A stretch of DNA of 62,669 nt, taken from contig JAISJG010000009.1 of the NCBI GenBank assembly GCA_031261625.1, forward strand, positions 1-62,669, in the 5' to 3' direction. Positions 17,328 to 26,158 of this stretch are shown here, one piece after another. The stretch is from Candidatus Methanoplasma sp. (GTDB taxonomy: Archaea; Thermoplasmatota; Thermoplasmata; Methanomassiliicoccales; Methanomethylophilaceae). Position numbers and translations under genes: made by a program. The notes beneath the pieces were generated by a model. It saw only the letters and a list, made by a program, of their open reading frames with translations. It did not search any database and had not been told where the DNA came from. The stretch's first letter is position 1; each line of letters begins with the position of its first letter.

Positions 17328-18425
17328 ATGAAAAGCAGTAAGATATTCGCAGTGGTGGCGGTTGCCATTATAGTGGTGGCCGGAATAGGAATAGCTGCAT
17401 ACTCCCTGTCAAAGAATGACAATTCTGATTCTGACGGAGAGACGATAATCGATGCACGCGGAAGAGAGGTCCTCGTTCCGAAGGACATCGATTCCATACT
17501 AGGAATAAAATCGTGTTCTCTGGAGCTCATTTCATTTTTCGAAATAGTAAACAAAGTGAAATATCTCGATGTGAATGAAAGTTTTGAGGACAAAGACCGT
17601 ACACACACTCTTATTCTGGAAGAACTTTTGAAGGATCTTCCCAGGGTCGATCCGAAGAGCGCAGAACAAGTGATCGCTGCAGATCCCGACCTGATAATAT
17701 CCTCGACCGTAAGTGTAGCAGATCTTGATGAGGAACAGAACAAATACGGCATTCCCGTGTTCGCCATCAATGCGGATCTCGAATTCGGTGAAGAATTCGA
17801 TAAACAACTCACGGTACTGGGAGAAGTATTCGGAGAAAAGGGCAGGGCCGCACAGCTTGTCAGCGGCATAAATTCGACGATAAAGAACATCCAGAACAAA
17901 CTCCATCTTCCCGGTAGCGCCACCGATGCGACAGCGTATGCCTGCGGTATGAATTTCTACGGTGCCGGGACATTCACGAAAACGTCCGGAGATTATCAGC
18001 CGTTCACATACAACTATGTTACCAACGTCTCCCCCTCCAGCACGGCGGGTGTAGGAAAACAGCCGTACAATATCTCCGAGGAGACCGCCATAAGCTACAA
18101 TCCTCAGTACATATTCATCGACAGCGGAGGCCTGGATGAGACCGTTAAATACATCAACGGTCACAAAAGCACCGTCGGAAAGATAGATGCGATAAAGAAC
18201 GGCGACGTCTACAGCACGATGGTCTACAAAGCATGGGGGACCAACTGGCTCAACCAACTTGTTAACATATACTACGTGGCCGAAGTGATATACGGTTATT
18301 TCGGTTGGACCGTGGACAAAGTCGCCAACGATACCATACAGCTGTTCTATCCGGGAACGGAGATCACGTATGCGGATATCGCGGCAGCCCAGTCCGGTAA
18401 CGGATGTGCCAGGGTCACATTATAA
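17328..18425 (+). CDS. ABC transporter substrate-binding protein (Fe-chelate/cobalamin type)
   Basis: 365 residues. An N-terminal hydrophobic helix (about 6-27) anchors it at the outer face of the membrane; there is no lipobox cysteine. The rest matches the class III binding proteins of the FecB/BtuF group (DARGREVLVPKDIDSI, then helix-linked lobes). It should bind a metal chelate or corrinoid and pass it to the permease encoded next. The ligand cannot be read from sequence. It is the first gene of a four-gene operon with an operator over its TATA box. Confidence 0.82.
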   Translation: MKSSKIFAVVAVAIIVVAGIGIAAYSLSKNDNSDSDGETIIDARGREVLVPKDIDSILGIKSCSLELISFFEIVNKVKYLDVNESFEDKDRTHTLILEELLKDLPRVDPKSAEQVIAADPDLIISSTVSVADLDEEQNKYGIPVFAINADLEFGEEFDKQLTVLGEVFGEKGRAAQLVSGINSTIKNIQNKLHLPGSATDATAYACGMNFYGAGTFTKTSGDYQPFTYNYVTNVSPSSTAGVGKQPYNISEETAISYNPQYIFIDSGGLDETVKYINGHKSTVGKIDAIKNGDVYSTMVYKAWGTNWLNQLVNIYYVAEVIYGYFGWTVDKVANDTIQLFYPGTEITYADIAAAQSGNGCARVTL

Positions 18426-18461
18426 TCATTTACGGTAAACCTTTTTTAAACTCTTTCAACG

Positions 18462-19586
18462 ATGGCGGTACAGATGCACGACCGGACTCTCATTGAAACC
18501 GATACGGACGACGCGTACGATCTGTACGGCGATGATGATACGGATGATTCATCATACAGCAAATACAAAGGATACATAAGACACAAGATCCTGTTCCTTG
18601 CCGCCTGTTTGGTTATACTCTTCGTTATTGTTCTTATCTCGGTGAGTATCGGTGTCATTGACATCCCCTTCCTGGATGTTCTGAAATATCTGTTCACGTT
18701 CGATACCGACGGCAACGGCCGTATAATCTGGGATATCCGTCTGATGAGGGTTGTCGCCTGCATCCTCGTAGGTGCGGGTCTGGCAGTGGCAGGTGTCGTG
18801 ATGCAATGCATACTGAGGAACCCGCTCGCATCACCGTACACCTTGGGATTGTCGAGTGCGGCAGCGTTCGGTGCATCGTTCGCGATCGTATTCCTTCAGG
18901 CCGGGTCCAGCATCACATCGTCGATCTCCATATCCAATCCTTATATCGTGACCATCAGCGCATTCGCTTTCAGCCTTCTGGCCACCGGGATAATACTTCT
19001 TCTTACGAAAGTGACCCGTGTCACTGCAGAGACCATGGTCCTGGCAGGTGTGGCGATAAGCGCCATCTTCGCTGCCGGATTATCGTTCATGCAGTACATT
19101 GCAACGGATTCGCAACTTGCCAATATCGTTTCCTGGTCGTTCGGAGATATGGGGAGGGCAACATGGGATTGGAACATCATCGTCTTCGCCGTCCTGCTCC
19201 CGGTCGCATTGTACTTCCTGTACAAACGCTGGGATTACAACGCCATGGAGGCCGGGGAAGAAACCGCCAAAGGCCTCGGCGTCAACACCGAAAGGGAACG
19301 CATCATCGGAATGGTCCTTGCCGCTCTGGTTTCCTCTGTCATCGTGTCTTTCTTCGGCATAGTGGCATTCATCGGTCTTCTGGGGCCCCACATAGCCAGA
19401 ATGATAATCGGAGGCGACCACAGGTATCTGATCCCTGCGGCCATCATCCTTGGCGCCATCATCCTGCTGATCTCCGACATCGTCGGAATGAATGTCATTT
19501 ATCCTGTTGTCATACCCGTCGGTATAATCACCTCGGTGCTCGGCGGTCCGCTGTTCATCTACCTGCTGATAAGGAGGTACCGTTGA
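18462..19586 (+). CDS. FecCD/BtuC-family ABC permease
   Basis: 374 residues. An acidic cytosolic N-terminus (about 1-45) precedes roughly ten membrane helices. RNPLASPYTLGLSS and the coupling motif GLLGPHIAR are characteristic of iron-chelate and cobalamin permeases. It starts 36 bases after the binding protein gene. Its TGA overlaps the ATG of the ATPase gene by one base (TGATG), so the ratio is translationally coupled. Confidence 0.9.
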   Translation: MAVQMHDRTLIETDTDDAYDLYGDDDTDDSSYSKYKGYIRHKILFLAACLVILFVIVLISVSIGVIDIPFLDVLKYLFTFDTDGNGRIIWDIRLMRVVACILVGAGLAVAGVVMQCILRNPLASPYTLGLSSAAAFGASFAIVFLQAGSSITSSISISNPYIVTISAFAFSLLATGIILLLTKVTRVTAETMVLAGVAISAIFAAGLSFMQYIATDSQLANIVSWSFGDMGRATWDWNIIVFAVLLPVALYFLYKRWDYNAMEAGEETAKGLGVNTERERIIGMVLAALVSSVIVSFFGIVAFIGLLGPHIARMIIGGDHRYLIPAAIILGAIILLISDIVGMNVIYPVVIPVGIITSVLGGPLFIYLLIRRYR

Positions 19587-20338
19587 TGTTCTTCAATGTG
19601 AGCGGAATGGAATTCTCTTACCGTAGCGACCCCACTCTCAAAGACATCACATTCGATGTCGGAAAAGGAGAGGTCCTGACACTCCTCGGACCAAACGGCG
19701 TCGGTAAAACAACCCTCCTGAAGTGCCTGAACCGTGTTCTGGAACCCAGTGCGGGCAGCGTGTTAATAGAAGAAACCGATGTTCACGCCATCGACAGAAA
19801 AGAAGCGGCAAAGGTCCTCGGTTATGTGCCGCAACGCTCGGATATTTCCAAAATGACAGTATTCGATGCCGTTCTTTTGGGACGCAGACCATACATAGAC
19901 TGGGACGCTACGGAAAGGGATCTGAAGATCACATCACGCATCCTGAAACTCATAGGACTTGAGGAAATGTCCCTTAGATACATCGACGAGATCAGCGGAG
20001 GAGAATATCAGTTAGTGCAGATCGCACGTGCACTGGCACAGCAGCCCAAAGTATTGCTCATGGACGAACCCACGAGCAATTTGGACATTTCTAACCAGCA
20101 TGCGATAATGGATCTTATACGCAAAGTCGTAAAGAGGAACGACATGACCGCGATCATGACGTTACACGATCTGAATCTCGCAGTCAGATATTCGGATAAG
20201 TTTGTGATGATGCATGAAGGCAGCATCCATGCGGCCGGGGACCATGGTATCATCACCCCGGAGAATATCAGATCGGTGTACCACATCGATGCTTACGTTG
20301 AGACGATAAAAGGAATACCCATAGTCATACCGAAATGA
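19586..20338 (+). CDS. ABC transporter ATP-binding protein (FecE/BtuD type)
   Basis: 250 residues. Walker A GPNGVGKT (35-42), signature ISGGE (about 135), Walker B LLMDEP (about 157) and the switch histidine in TLHDLN are all intact. It powers the uptake system with the two preceding genes. The start is fixed by AAGGAGGT upstream of the ATG and the one-base overlap with the permease stop. A much longer frame upstream is only the shadow of the permease gene. Confidence 0.92.
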   Translation: MFFNVSGMEFSYRSDPTLKDITFDVGKGEVLTLLGPNGVGKTTLLKCLNRVLEPSAGSVLIEETDVHAIDRKEAAKVLGYVPQRSDISKMTVFDAVLLGRRPYIDWDATERDLKITSRILKLIGLEEMSLRYIDEISGGEYQLVQIARALAQQPKVLLMDEPTSNLDISNQHAIMDLIRKVVKRNDMTAIMTLHDLNLAVRYSDKFVMMHEGSIHAAGDHGIITPENIRSVYHIDAYVETIKGIPIVIPK

Positions 20339-20348
20339 GAGTGATATA

Positions 20349-20984
20349 ATGCACAGACACATGGATCGCATCGAGCACGGAGAGGAAGAGAGGAAATTCT
20401 TCAACAGACTGGCAGACGAATGGGACGGTAATTATGTCAGGGATCTTCCCAATGCGGAATACTTTGCGGACCTTCTGGAACTGAAAGGGAACGAGGACAT
20501 ACTCGATGTTGGAACGGGGACCGGTGTGATGATCGGATTCTATGAAAGATATCTCATAACCGGACACGTCCACGCGGTCGATATATCCGACAGGATGATC
20601 GAACTCGCCAGAAAAAAATATCCTGCTTCGGCACACCCGAATATAGATTTCGAGGTACTTGACATTTATAATCTGGAACAGAACGGAAAGTATGATGTCG
20701 TCGTCTGTAATTCATGCCTTCCGCACTTCCATGATCACAAGAAAGCGATAGAGGTCCTGTCCGGATGTCTCAAAAACGGGGGGATACTCATGGTCGCTTC
20801 ATCCTCACGCGAAGACATCAACCACGTCCACATGCACCACAGTGCCATCATACACCATGATATCGTCCCTTCGATCGAGGAACTAGAAGGAATGTTCTCT
20901 GCCGCTGGACTAACAAAGACGTTCAGCAAAAGCGACAAGGATCATCACATAATCATCGGGAAGAAATTAGTAACGGATTACTAA
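20349..20984 (+). CDS. Class I SAM-dependent methyltransferase
   Basis: 211 residues. SAM-binding motif I is ILDVGTGTGV (51-60), with the acidic motif II DISDRM downstream. A His-rich C-terminal stretch (HVHMHHSAIIHHD) could bind metal. It starts 10 bases after the ATPase stop, so it belongs to the uptake operon. The substrate is unknown; modification of the imported chelate, a tetrapyrrole, or a quinone-like compound are all possible. The stop codon lies inside a palindrome. Confidence 0.8.
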   Translation: MHRHMDRIEHGEEERKFFNRLADEWDGNYVRDLPNAEYFADLLELKGNEDILDVGTGTGVMIGFYERYLITGHVHAVDISDRMIELARKKYPASAHPNIDFEVLDIYNLEQNGKYDVVVCNSCLPHFHDHKKAIEVLSGCLKNGGILMVASSSREDINHVHMHHSAIIHHDIVPSIEELEGMFSAAGLTKTFSKSDKDHHIIIGKKLVTDY

Positions 20985-21024
20985 TCTCTATGGAAAATCA
21001 AAAAGTTAGTAGTCCATTACTAAC
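20967..21024. promoter_or_regulatory. Two tandem TTAGTA/TACTAA palindromes
   Basis: TTAGTAA-CGGA-TTACTAA (20967-20984, ending at the methyltransferase stop codon) and GTTAGTA-GTCCAT-TACTAAC (21005-21024) are two perfect 7-bp inverted repeats, 39 bases centre to centre. There is no T-run after them, so a protein-binding site is as likely as a terminator. The half-site AGTA/TACT recurs in the operator at 17267. Confidence 0.5.
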
Positions 21025-21122
21025 CCTTGACGGCAATGTGACCCTAGAGAAAAAAGACATTGTTTCCTGACAGTTGCAATCATATTGACATTCGATTATC
21101 AATTCTGATCTCCATATATCTC

Positions 21123-21542
21123 TTAATTTGTATTGCCCATAATCTCTCTTGGCGTTTTCACACGCCCATCTAAATCTGGGAAATCTTTGATGTTTTTAGT
21201 AACCAGTATGGCAGGTGCACATGGAACGTGTGCCGTGATCATACTATCGTTCCAATTCAATTTGTTACAAGCCGGGCATCTTTTACTGTCGAGCTGTTCA
21301 TCCATGATCGATACGGCATTTTTGGCATGTTTTTTTTCGAACGGTTCGATTTCGACCTTCATCGACAGAAGAAGTTTGTCTATGGCATCGAAACTGTACT
21401 TCTTTTGAAAGTAGAGACAGAACTCCATGTAAACAATGGATGATATTTTCTTAGTACCACTATAGTTTCTTAACCATTTCATGAATTCCTTATCGGATAA
21501 TGCACAGGTATCTATGAATAGCGGTGGCTGATGGAGTGTCAT
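21123..21542 (-). CDS. PIN-domain nuclease, probable toxin
   Basis: 139 residues. The acidic PIN set is visible: D11 (FIDTCA), E40 (VYMEF), D99 (WNDSM) and D120 (NIKDF). This fits Mg2+-dependent RNA cleavage as in VapC toxins. An extra CPAC pair (89-92) sits before the third acidic residue. Its ATG directly follows the TGA of the upstream gene, so the two are co-translated. The partner is not a known VapB-type antitoxin. Confidence 0.72.
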   Translation of the reverse strand: MTLHQPPLFIDTCALSDKEFMKWLRNYSGTKKISSIVYMEFCLYFQKKYSFDAIDKLLLSMKVEIEPFEKKHAKNAVSIMDEQLDSKRCPACNKLNWNDSMITAHVPCAPAILVTKNIKDFPDLDGRVKTPREIMGNTN

Positions 21543-22475
21543 TCACTTACCGGCCCTGAGGTCGCGCGTGAATTCTTCAAGCCCTTTCATATCATCATCT
21601 GAAATACGGGACAATAATTCTTCAAATTCCATTTCATCTGAACGCCATTCTCTCAGTAGTCTGTCTGCATTCGGGCTTGATCCGTCCTCTTTATAGAATC
21701 TGTGTGCAAATATCTGAAGTCTGTGTTCGTATGACTCTGTCTCCCAAGGTATCTTGTCCTCCCACACTTCCAGTGTGGATTTAGGAACATTCTCGTTACA
21801 CTTCAGCCTCAAATAATAACAGAAGAAGAACCAAAAGTCCTCAACGAGATCGAATGCATCAGCAACACTGGCTCCTCCTTCGATGGATACACGGAAAACT
21901 TCCTCGAAATCTTCTTTTTTACCGTTCAGATTTTTGAACTCTTTTGGAAATGCGTCCATGGCATCCCTAAACAAGGGCATCAACATAGATTTGGTAAACT
22001 TCTCAAATGGCTGGTTATTTCTAGATATTTTTAATGTTTCTCTCAGGCGCCTATATTTATTCTGAAATTCGAATGGAGCGCTGTCGTAAACTTCACCTAT
22101 CGCCATCTCTGCTCCTTCGGGACCAGAATATTTTGAGACGAACTTGTCCGCATATTCGTTTATTTTCGGTACAATAGGATCTTCGATACTATATTCTGGG
22201 GCGGCACCTTTCCAAGTCACCTGTGTGTATGCTGCATATTCATGATCCCATTCCAAATACGGCATCCTGTATCTGACTACTTCATCCCCCCATCTGTACC
22301 AGCAGTGGGGCAGTTTCAGATTTATGCCCTCTTTTTTGAGGTCTCTGTGTAGAAGAGTCATGAATTTGTTGAAGAGGACTCCCGATGCAAGTATTTCGTT
22401 CTCGTTCTCGAACTTGTCAAGGAAAATTATTGCTGCAATTTTCACATAGTCCGTATCTTTTACTTTTTTCTTCAT
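21543..22475 (-). CDS. Unknown protein coupled to a PIN nuclease
   Basis: 310 residues from the ATG at 22475, which has a strong GGGAGGTG six bases upstream. Not recognised. It is soluble, rich in aromatic and charged residues, with a Trp-rich central part (HCWYRWGDEV; FWFFFCYY) and an acidic C-terminus. No helix-turn-helix or AbrB-like domain is obvious. The direct TGA-ATG junction with the PIN gene suggests it is the antitoxin, a targeting subunit or a sensor. TATA-like ACTTATAGA lies near 22530. Composition looks more AT-rich than the housekeeping neighbours. Confidence 0.6.
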   Translation of the reverse strand: MKKKVKDTDYVKIAAIIFLDKFENENEILASGVLFNKFMTLLHRDLKKEGINLKLPHCWYRWGDEVVRYRMPYLEWDHEYAAYTQVTWKGAAPEYSIEDPIVPKINEYADKFVSKYSGPEGAEMAIGEVYDSAPFEFQNKYRRLRETLKISRNNQPFEKFTKSMLMPLFRDAMDAFPKEFKNLNGKKEDFEEVFRVSIEGGASVADAFDLVEDFWFFFCYYLRLKCNENVPKSTLEVWEDKIPWETESYEHRLQIFAHRFYKEDGSSPNADRLLREWRSDEMEFEELLSRISDDDMKGLEEFTRDLRAGK

Positions 22476-22621
22476 TTCCACACCTCCCAATCAAACTCGC
22501 TCGTACCCGAATCGGTTTTACATTTTTGGTTCTATAAGTTATTGTGTGGAAATACGCCCTTTCTCTGACTATATATTTTTTGAAACCCACAGACTCAACT
22601 GTGTATGAGAAGAGATATGAG

Positions 22622-22694
22622 TGCTCCCAACGGGATTTGAACCCGTGTCGAAGCCTCGAGAGGGCTTCATGATTGGCCGCTACACTATAGGAGC
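22622..22694 (-). tRNA. tRNA-Glu (CUC)
   Basis: 73-base cloverleaf. The acceptor arms GCTCCTA and TGGGAGC are nearly complementary. The anticodon loop CTCTCGA gives CUC. The T arm reads CGGGTTCAAATCCCG. CCA is not encoded. It is a single gene with no intron. Confidence 0.92.
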
Positions 22695-22741
22695 TGTATC
22701 TCGGAGGATTACAGGGATACTAATAAAGCTTTCGCAGTCTG

Positions 22742-23536
22742 TCAGTGGTCCCATCCGAGGTCTGGGAACAATGCCGGGACCCTCTTGTGCTTCATCTTCC
22801 CGACCTGCTCTCTTGTCTCTGTTATTTTCGATATCGGAAGCCCTATGTGGGCTGCTATCTCTTTGTCGTCCAGAGAGTACTCGATATCATTGAGCAGAAG
22901 GTCGAGATCGTGATAGGTTATGCCCATTTCGTCCTCATCGGTCTGTCCTTCCCAGAGTCCTGCGGTCGGTGCCCTGTCTATTATCTCCTGAGGAACACCA
23001 ACAAGCTTGGCCAACTGCCTCACCTGCGTTTTGTAAAGACCTATCATCGGAACAATATCTGATGCGCCATCCCCGAACTTGGTGAAATATCCCATATAGA
23101 GTTCGCTTTTGTTCGATGTCCCGGTGACGAGATATCCGAGCTTCTTGGCCTGGTTGTAAAGGACGATCATCCTGCATCTTGCGGAGATATTCCCCCTTTC
23201 CAATGGGGCTTTGATGTTGGAGAATAACATAGCAGTGAACGCATCCACTGCCGGTTGGACGTTGAAGACTTTGTATCTGGTGCCCCACTGTTTGCTCAGA
23301 TCGCTGGTGAGCTTGTAATCCTCTGTCGGTGTGACCGTCGTCGGCATGAAAACATTGAGGACGTTCTCAGGCCCCAAAGCATCTGCACATAACTTGGTAA
23401 CGGTTGCGGAGTCCAGTCCGCCACTGAGGCCCACCACGACACCTTTATTGCCCGATGACAGCACCGAGGATCTGATGAACTCTGTGATCTTATCGACGTC
23501 TGCGGATGTGATCTGACGGATCTCCTTATCGGACAT
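22742..23536 (-). CDS. nadE: NH3-dependent NAD+ synthetase
   Basis: 264 residues, making NAD+ from nicotinate adenine dinucleotide, ATP and ammonia. The PP-loop SGGLDS is at 38-43. There is no glutaminase domain, so ammonia must be free or supplied by a partner. I chose ATG 23536 (MSDKEIRQ); a TTG seven codons upstream overlaps the probable TATA element TTAATATTTTTT. A nitrilase-superfamily gene is divergent 115 bases away and might supply ammonia. Confidence 0.92.
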   Translation of the reverse strand: MSDKEIRQITSADVDKITEFIRSSVLSSGNKGVVVGLSGGLDSATVTKLCADALGPENVLNVFMPTTVTPTEDYKLTSDLSKQWGTRYKVFNVQPAVDAFTAMLFSNIKAPLERGNISARCRMIVLYNQAKKLGYLVTGTSNKSELYMGYFTKFGDGASDIVPMIGLYKTQVRQLAKLVGVPQEIIDRAPTAGLWEGQTDEDEMGITYHDLDLLLNDIEYSLDDKEIAAHIGLPISKITETREQVGKMKHKRVPALFPDLGWDH

Positions 23537-23651
23537 GGAAAATTGATATGCTCTCAAAAAATATTAATGTATTACAACCCGGTTGTGAAATGACCACACT
23601 ATTGTGGAAAAAACCAGATAATATTATCACGCCCTAACGCATTCGACACAT

Positions 23652-24422
23652 ATGGGTCTGAGAATCGCCATATGCCAATCAAATGCAGTCACGGGGGAGG
23701 TCGGTATCAATCTCAACCGTGCCCTGAGCATACTTTCCCAGACTAAAGCCGATGTTTACGTTTTTCCGGAACTTTTTCTTACCGGATACGGGGCCGATTA
23801 TAAATCAGTGGAATCAGAAGTCCAATATGCTCTCGATAAGCTCAGGATAAGATGCATGGAGATGGATATCGCCATTGTGATGGGTGCTCCGGCATATCTT
23901 CCCGACGGCATGAGGAATTCGCTGTATTTCATCACCCACAAAGGTGCGGACAGGTACGATAAACTCTATCTGGCGAAATTCGGCGTCTATTCAGAGGATG
24001 CATTCGTTCCCGGCAAGATCCCCGTGATAGGCGAGTTCAAAGGCATGAAGTTCGGATTATCGATATGTTATGATATCTTCTTCCCGGAGATCTACCGCAA
24101 CTATGCCGTATCGGGAGCGGATGTGAACATCTGCATCGCGGCCTCGGCAGGTCCTTCCAGGGAATATCTCGAAAGGATCCTTCCGGCAAGATCGCTTGAG
24201 AATGTCATCTATACTCTGTTCGTGAACAACATCTCGGATTTCGGAGATCAGAGATTCTACGGACGCTCACGGCTGTTGGGTCCGCTCGGAAACGTACTTA
24301 CCGAAACAGGCGGCGGAGAAGAGATCGTGTGCACCTATGTAGACCATGCCGTGGTTGAAAACGCCAGAAAGGAAAGAAGACATCTGGCGGACCTCAGAAA
24401 AGATATACACTGGAACGCCTGA
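23652..24422 (+). CDS. Nitrilase-superfamily amidohydrolase
   Basis: 256 residues. The carbon-nitrogen hydrolase triad is visible: E40 (FPELFLTGYG), K104 (YDKLYL) and C139 (LSICYDIFFPE). The overall pattern resembles the glutaminase-like branch found in glutamine-dependent NadE proteins. Its divergent position beside nadE suggests it releases ammonia for NAD synthesis, but an unrelated amide or nitrile substrate is equally possible. The ATG at 23652 has no strong ribosome site. Confidence 0.8.
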   Translation: MGLRIAICQSNAVTGEVGINLNRALSILSQTKADVYVFPELFLTGYGADYKSVESEVQYALDKLRIRCMEMDIAIVMGAPAYLPDGMRNSLYFITHKGADRYDKLYLAKFGVYSEDAFVPGKIPVIGEFKGMKFGLSICYDIFFPEIYRNYAVSGADVNICIAASAGPSREYLERILPARSLENVIYTLFVNNISDFGDQRFYGRSRLLGPLGNVLTETGGGEEIVCTYVDHAVVENARKERRHLADLRKDIHWNA

Positions 24423-24436
24423 ACCATACCTCGAAA

Positions 24437-24446
24437 GGTATTAATC
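24437..24446 (+). promoter_or_regulatory. TATA element of tRNA-Ser
   Basis: GGTATTAATC lies 24-33 bases before the mature 5' end of the tRNA-Ser gene, at the expected archaeal TATA distance. Confidence 0.55.
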
Positions 24447-24469
24447 TAAGAACCAGTTTGTAGTCGCAA

Positions 24470-24554
24470 GCCGAGATAGTCCAGCCCGGTAAGGCGCGAG
24501 CCTGGAAAGCTCGTGGGGACTTTCCCCTCGGGAGTTCGAATCTCCCTCTCGGCG
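24470..24554 (+). tRNA. tRNA-Ser (GGA)
   Basis: 85 bases with a long variable arm, as for serine tRNAs. The acceptor pair is GCCGAGA/TCTCGGC and the discriminator is G. The anticodon stem CGAGC/GCTCG closes loop CTGGAAA, giving GGA. CCA follows directly (24555-24557), so the 3' end may be encoded. Confidence 0.93.
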
Positions 24555-24620
24555 CCATCCTTATTACATACACTTACGAAACAATCATCTGATATCGCTC
24601 GAACACGGAGTTCGTTCCCG

Positions 24621-25820
24621 TTAGACCCGGTATCCCATAAGGAATTCCCTTATCCCGATCTCGGCGATGCCTTCGCGGTCCCTGTTCAGAGATTGTTCCA
24701 TCGTGATTATGATCTTACGGTGATCGTCATTGATCGATCTCAGCGGCCGTATTTCCCTTTCTTCCGTTACGGGATCCCTCAGCGAATAGCATACTTGGAC
24801 ATACAGTGTCCTCGTGTGGTCGTTAGCAACGAAGTCCACTTCGAAATCGTCGAGTTTACCCACATACACAGTATAACCTCTGCGTTTCAGTTCTAAAAAC
24901 ACAAGATTCTCCATTACATGCCCGATGTCCGCATCTCTCCTTCCCAAAACCGCTGTTCTTATTCCGGGATCGGAAAGATAGAATTTATCGTTCACGACAA
25001 GTTCCTCTTTTACCTTTATGTTGTATCTCTTCACCCTGTAGAATGCCAGCGATTCTTCCAGATACCCCATATAGTTATCTACGGTTTCGAAATTCACTTT
25101 GGAACCGCTACTTATCATATAATCCATGATCGATTTGACCGACACAAAATTTCCTATGTTCCTCATCATGAATCTTGATATCCTGTCCAACATTCCCTGA
25201 TTCCTTATACTGTTCCTCTGTACGATATCCTTTAAGATGACCGTACTGTAGATGTCCTCCAGAACAGCCATCTCGGCATCTTTGGAACTGCGGACCATCA
25301 ATGCGATGGGGAATCCGCCGTATGTCATATATTCCATCAGCGAATCATCGGTATCGTCCTCTCTGGTATAGCTTAGGAATTCTCTGTAAGAAAAAGGGAA
25401 CATTTCGATAGATACCGCCCGTCCGGAGAGGGGCGTGGATAGTTTCGAAGAGAACATGACCGAATTGGAACCGGTTATACATATGTCACAGTCTATGTTC
25501 TCAAACATATCCAAGACCATCTTATCCCATGACTGAAGCATCTGGACCTCATCCAGAAGTATGTATTTCCTTCCGTCTGTTTTTTTAACTTCTCTTATTA
25601 CATCCTTATCGTTCATACCAGAGAACGGAGAATGCGTGAAATTCATCAATATTATATTTCCTTTATCGACGCCTTCTGAGATAAGATGATCTCTGTATAT
25701 CTCCAAAAGTGTGGATTTACCGCAGCGTCTGATCCCCACTATGGCTTTTATGATCGGTTTATCTCTCAATTCAATAAGACGGTCCAGATACTGATGCCTC
25801 GGTATCCTGATATTGTTCAT
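24621..25820 (-). CDS. AAA_14/DUF4143 ATPase, copy 1
   Basis: 399 residues. Walker A GIRRCGKST and Walker B YILLDEVQ lie in the N-terminal ATPase domain, with the sensor-like CITGSN. The C-terminal half is a DUF4143-type domain that includes a restriction-nuclease-like stretch (LDDFEVDFV). The family is widespread and variable in archaea; the role is unknown, with proposals around defence or regulation. A paralogue lies at 54827. It is a stand-alone gene in an AT-richer stretch between a tRNA and a small gene. Confidence 0.85.
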   Translation of the reverse strand: MNNIRIPRHQYLDRLIELRDKPIIKAIVGIRRCGKSTLLEIYRDHLISEGVDKGNIILMNFTHSPFSGMNDKDVIREVKKTDGRKYILLDEVQMLQSWDKMVLDMFENIDCDICITGSNSVMFSSKLSTPLSGRAVSIEMFPFSYREFLSYTREDDTDDSLMEYMTYGGFPIALMVRSSKDAEMAVLEDIYSTVILKDIVQRNSIRNQGMLDRISRFMMRNIGNFVSVKSIMDYMISSGSKVNFETVDNYMGYLEESLAFYRVKRYNIKVKEELVVNDKFYLSDPGIRTAVLGRRDADIGHVMENLVFLELKRRGYTVYVGKLDDFEVDFVANDHTRTLYVQVCYSLRDPVTEEREIRPLRSINDDHRKIIITMEQSLNRDREGIAEIGIREFLMGYRV

Positions 25821-26000
25821 GTTATAACGTAATAATGTGCTGACATTAGTATATTTTTATGTTATAGGATGAACTTTCAAACCGAGTTCGGATCATAAAA
25901 TGCGTACCGCCTTTCGAAAATCCACTATACTTTGCCTTTACCGTGCCAAGATATTTAGGAGTATACATCCATATCAATTTCAGAAGGGAGGTGAAAACCG

Positions 26001-26108
26001 ATGGCAAAAGATGCAGCAGCAGAGGCCAAACCCGCCGCTAAGGAAGCGGAGAGCAAGGATCAACCCAAAAAGAAATGTGGGTGCGGATGCAAAAAGAAGA
26101 AGGAATAA
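26001..26108 (+). CDS. 35-residue Lys/Cys-rich protein with CGCGC tail
   Basis: Short frame supported by an ideal ribosome site, GGGAGGTGA, 6 bases before the ATG, and by an A-rich, Lys/Ala/Glu-biased codon pattern. The N-terminal half is Ala/Glu/Lys-rich; the C-terminus is KKKCGCGCKKKKE, a four-base spacing of three cysteines that could bind a metal. A TATA-like AGATATTTAG lies near 25950 and a hairpin terminator follows. Function unknown; a metallothionein-like or metal-chaperone role is a guess. Confidence 0.65.
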   Translation: MAKDAAAEAKPAAKEAESKDQPKKKCGCGCKKKKE

Positions 26109-26158
26109 TAACCGTATTCTTTCTTTTCAAACCATCTTTCAATAAACCGCTTTCTTTT

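Noticed and set aside
18806..19585. Long open frame in front of the ABC ATPase gene, suggesting a fusion protein
   Set aside because: This stretch is the out-of-frame shadow of the FecCD permease. The real ATPase start has its own ribosome site at the permease stop.
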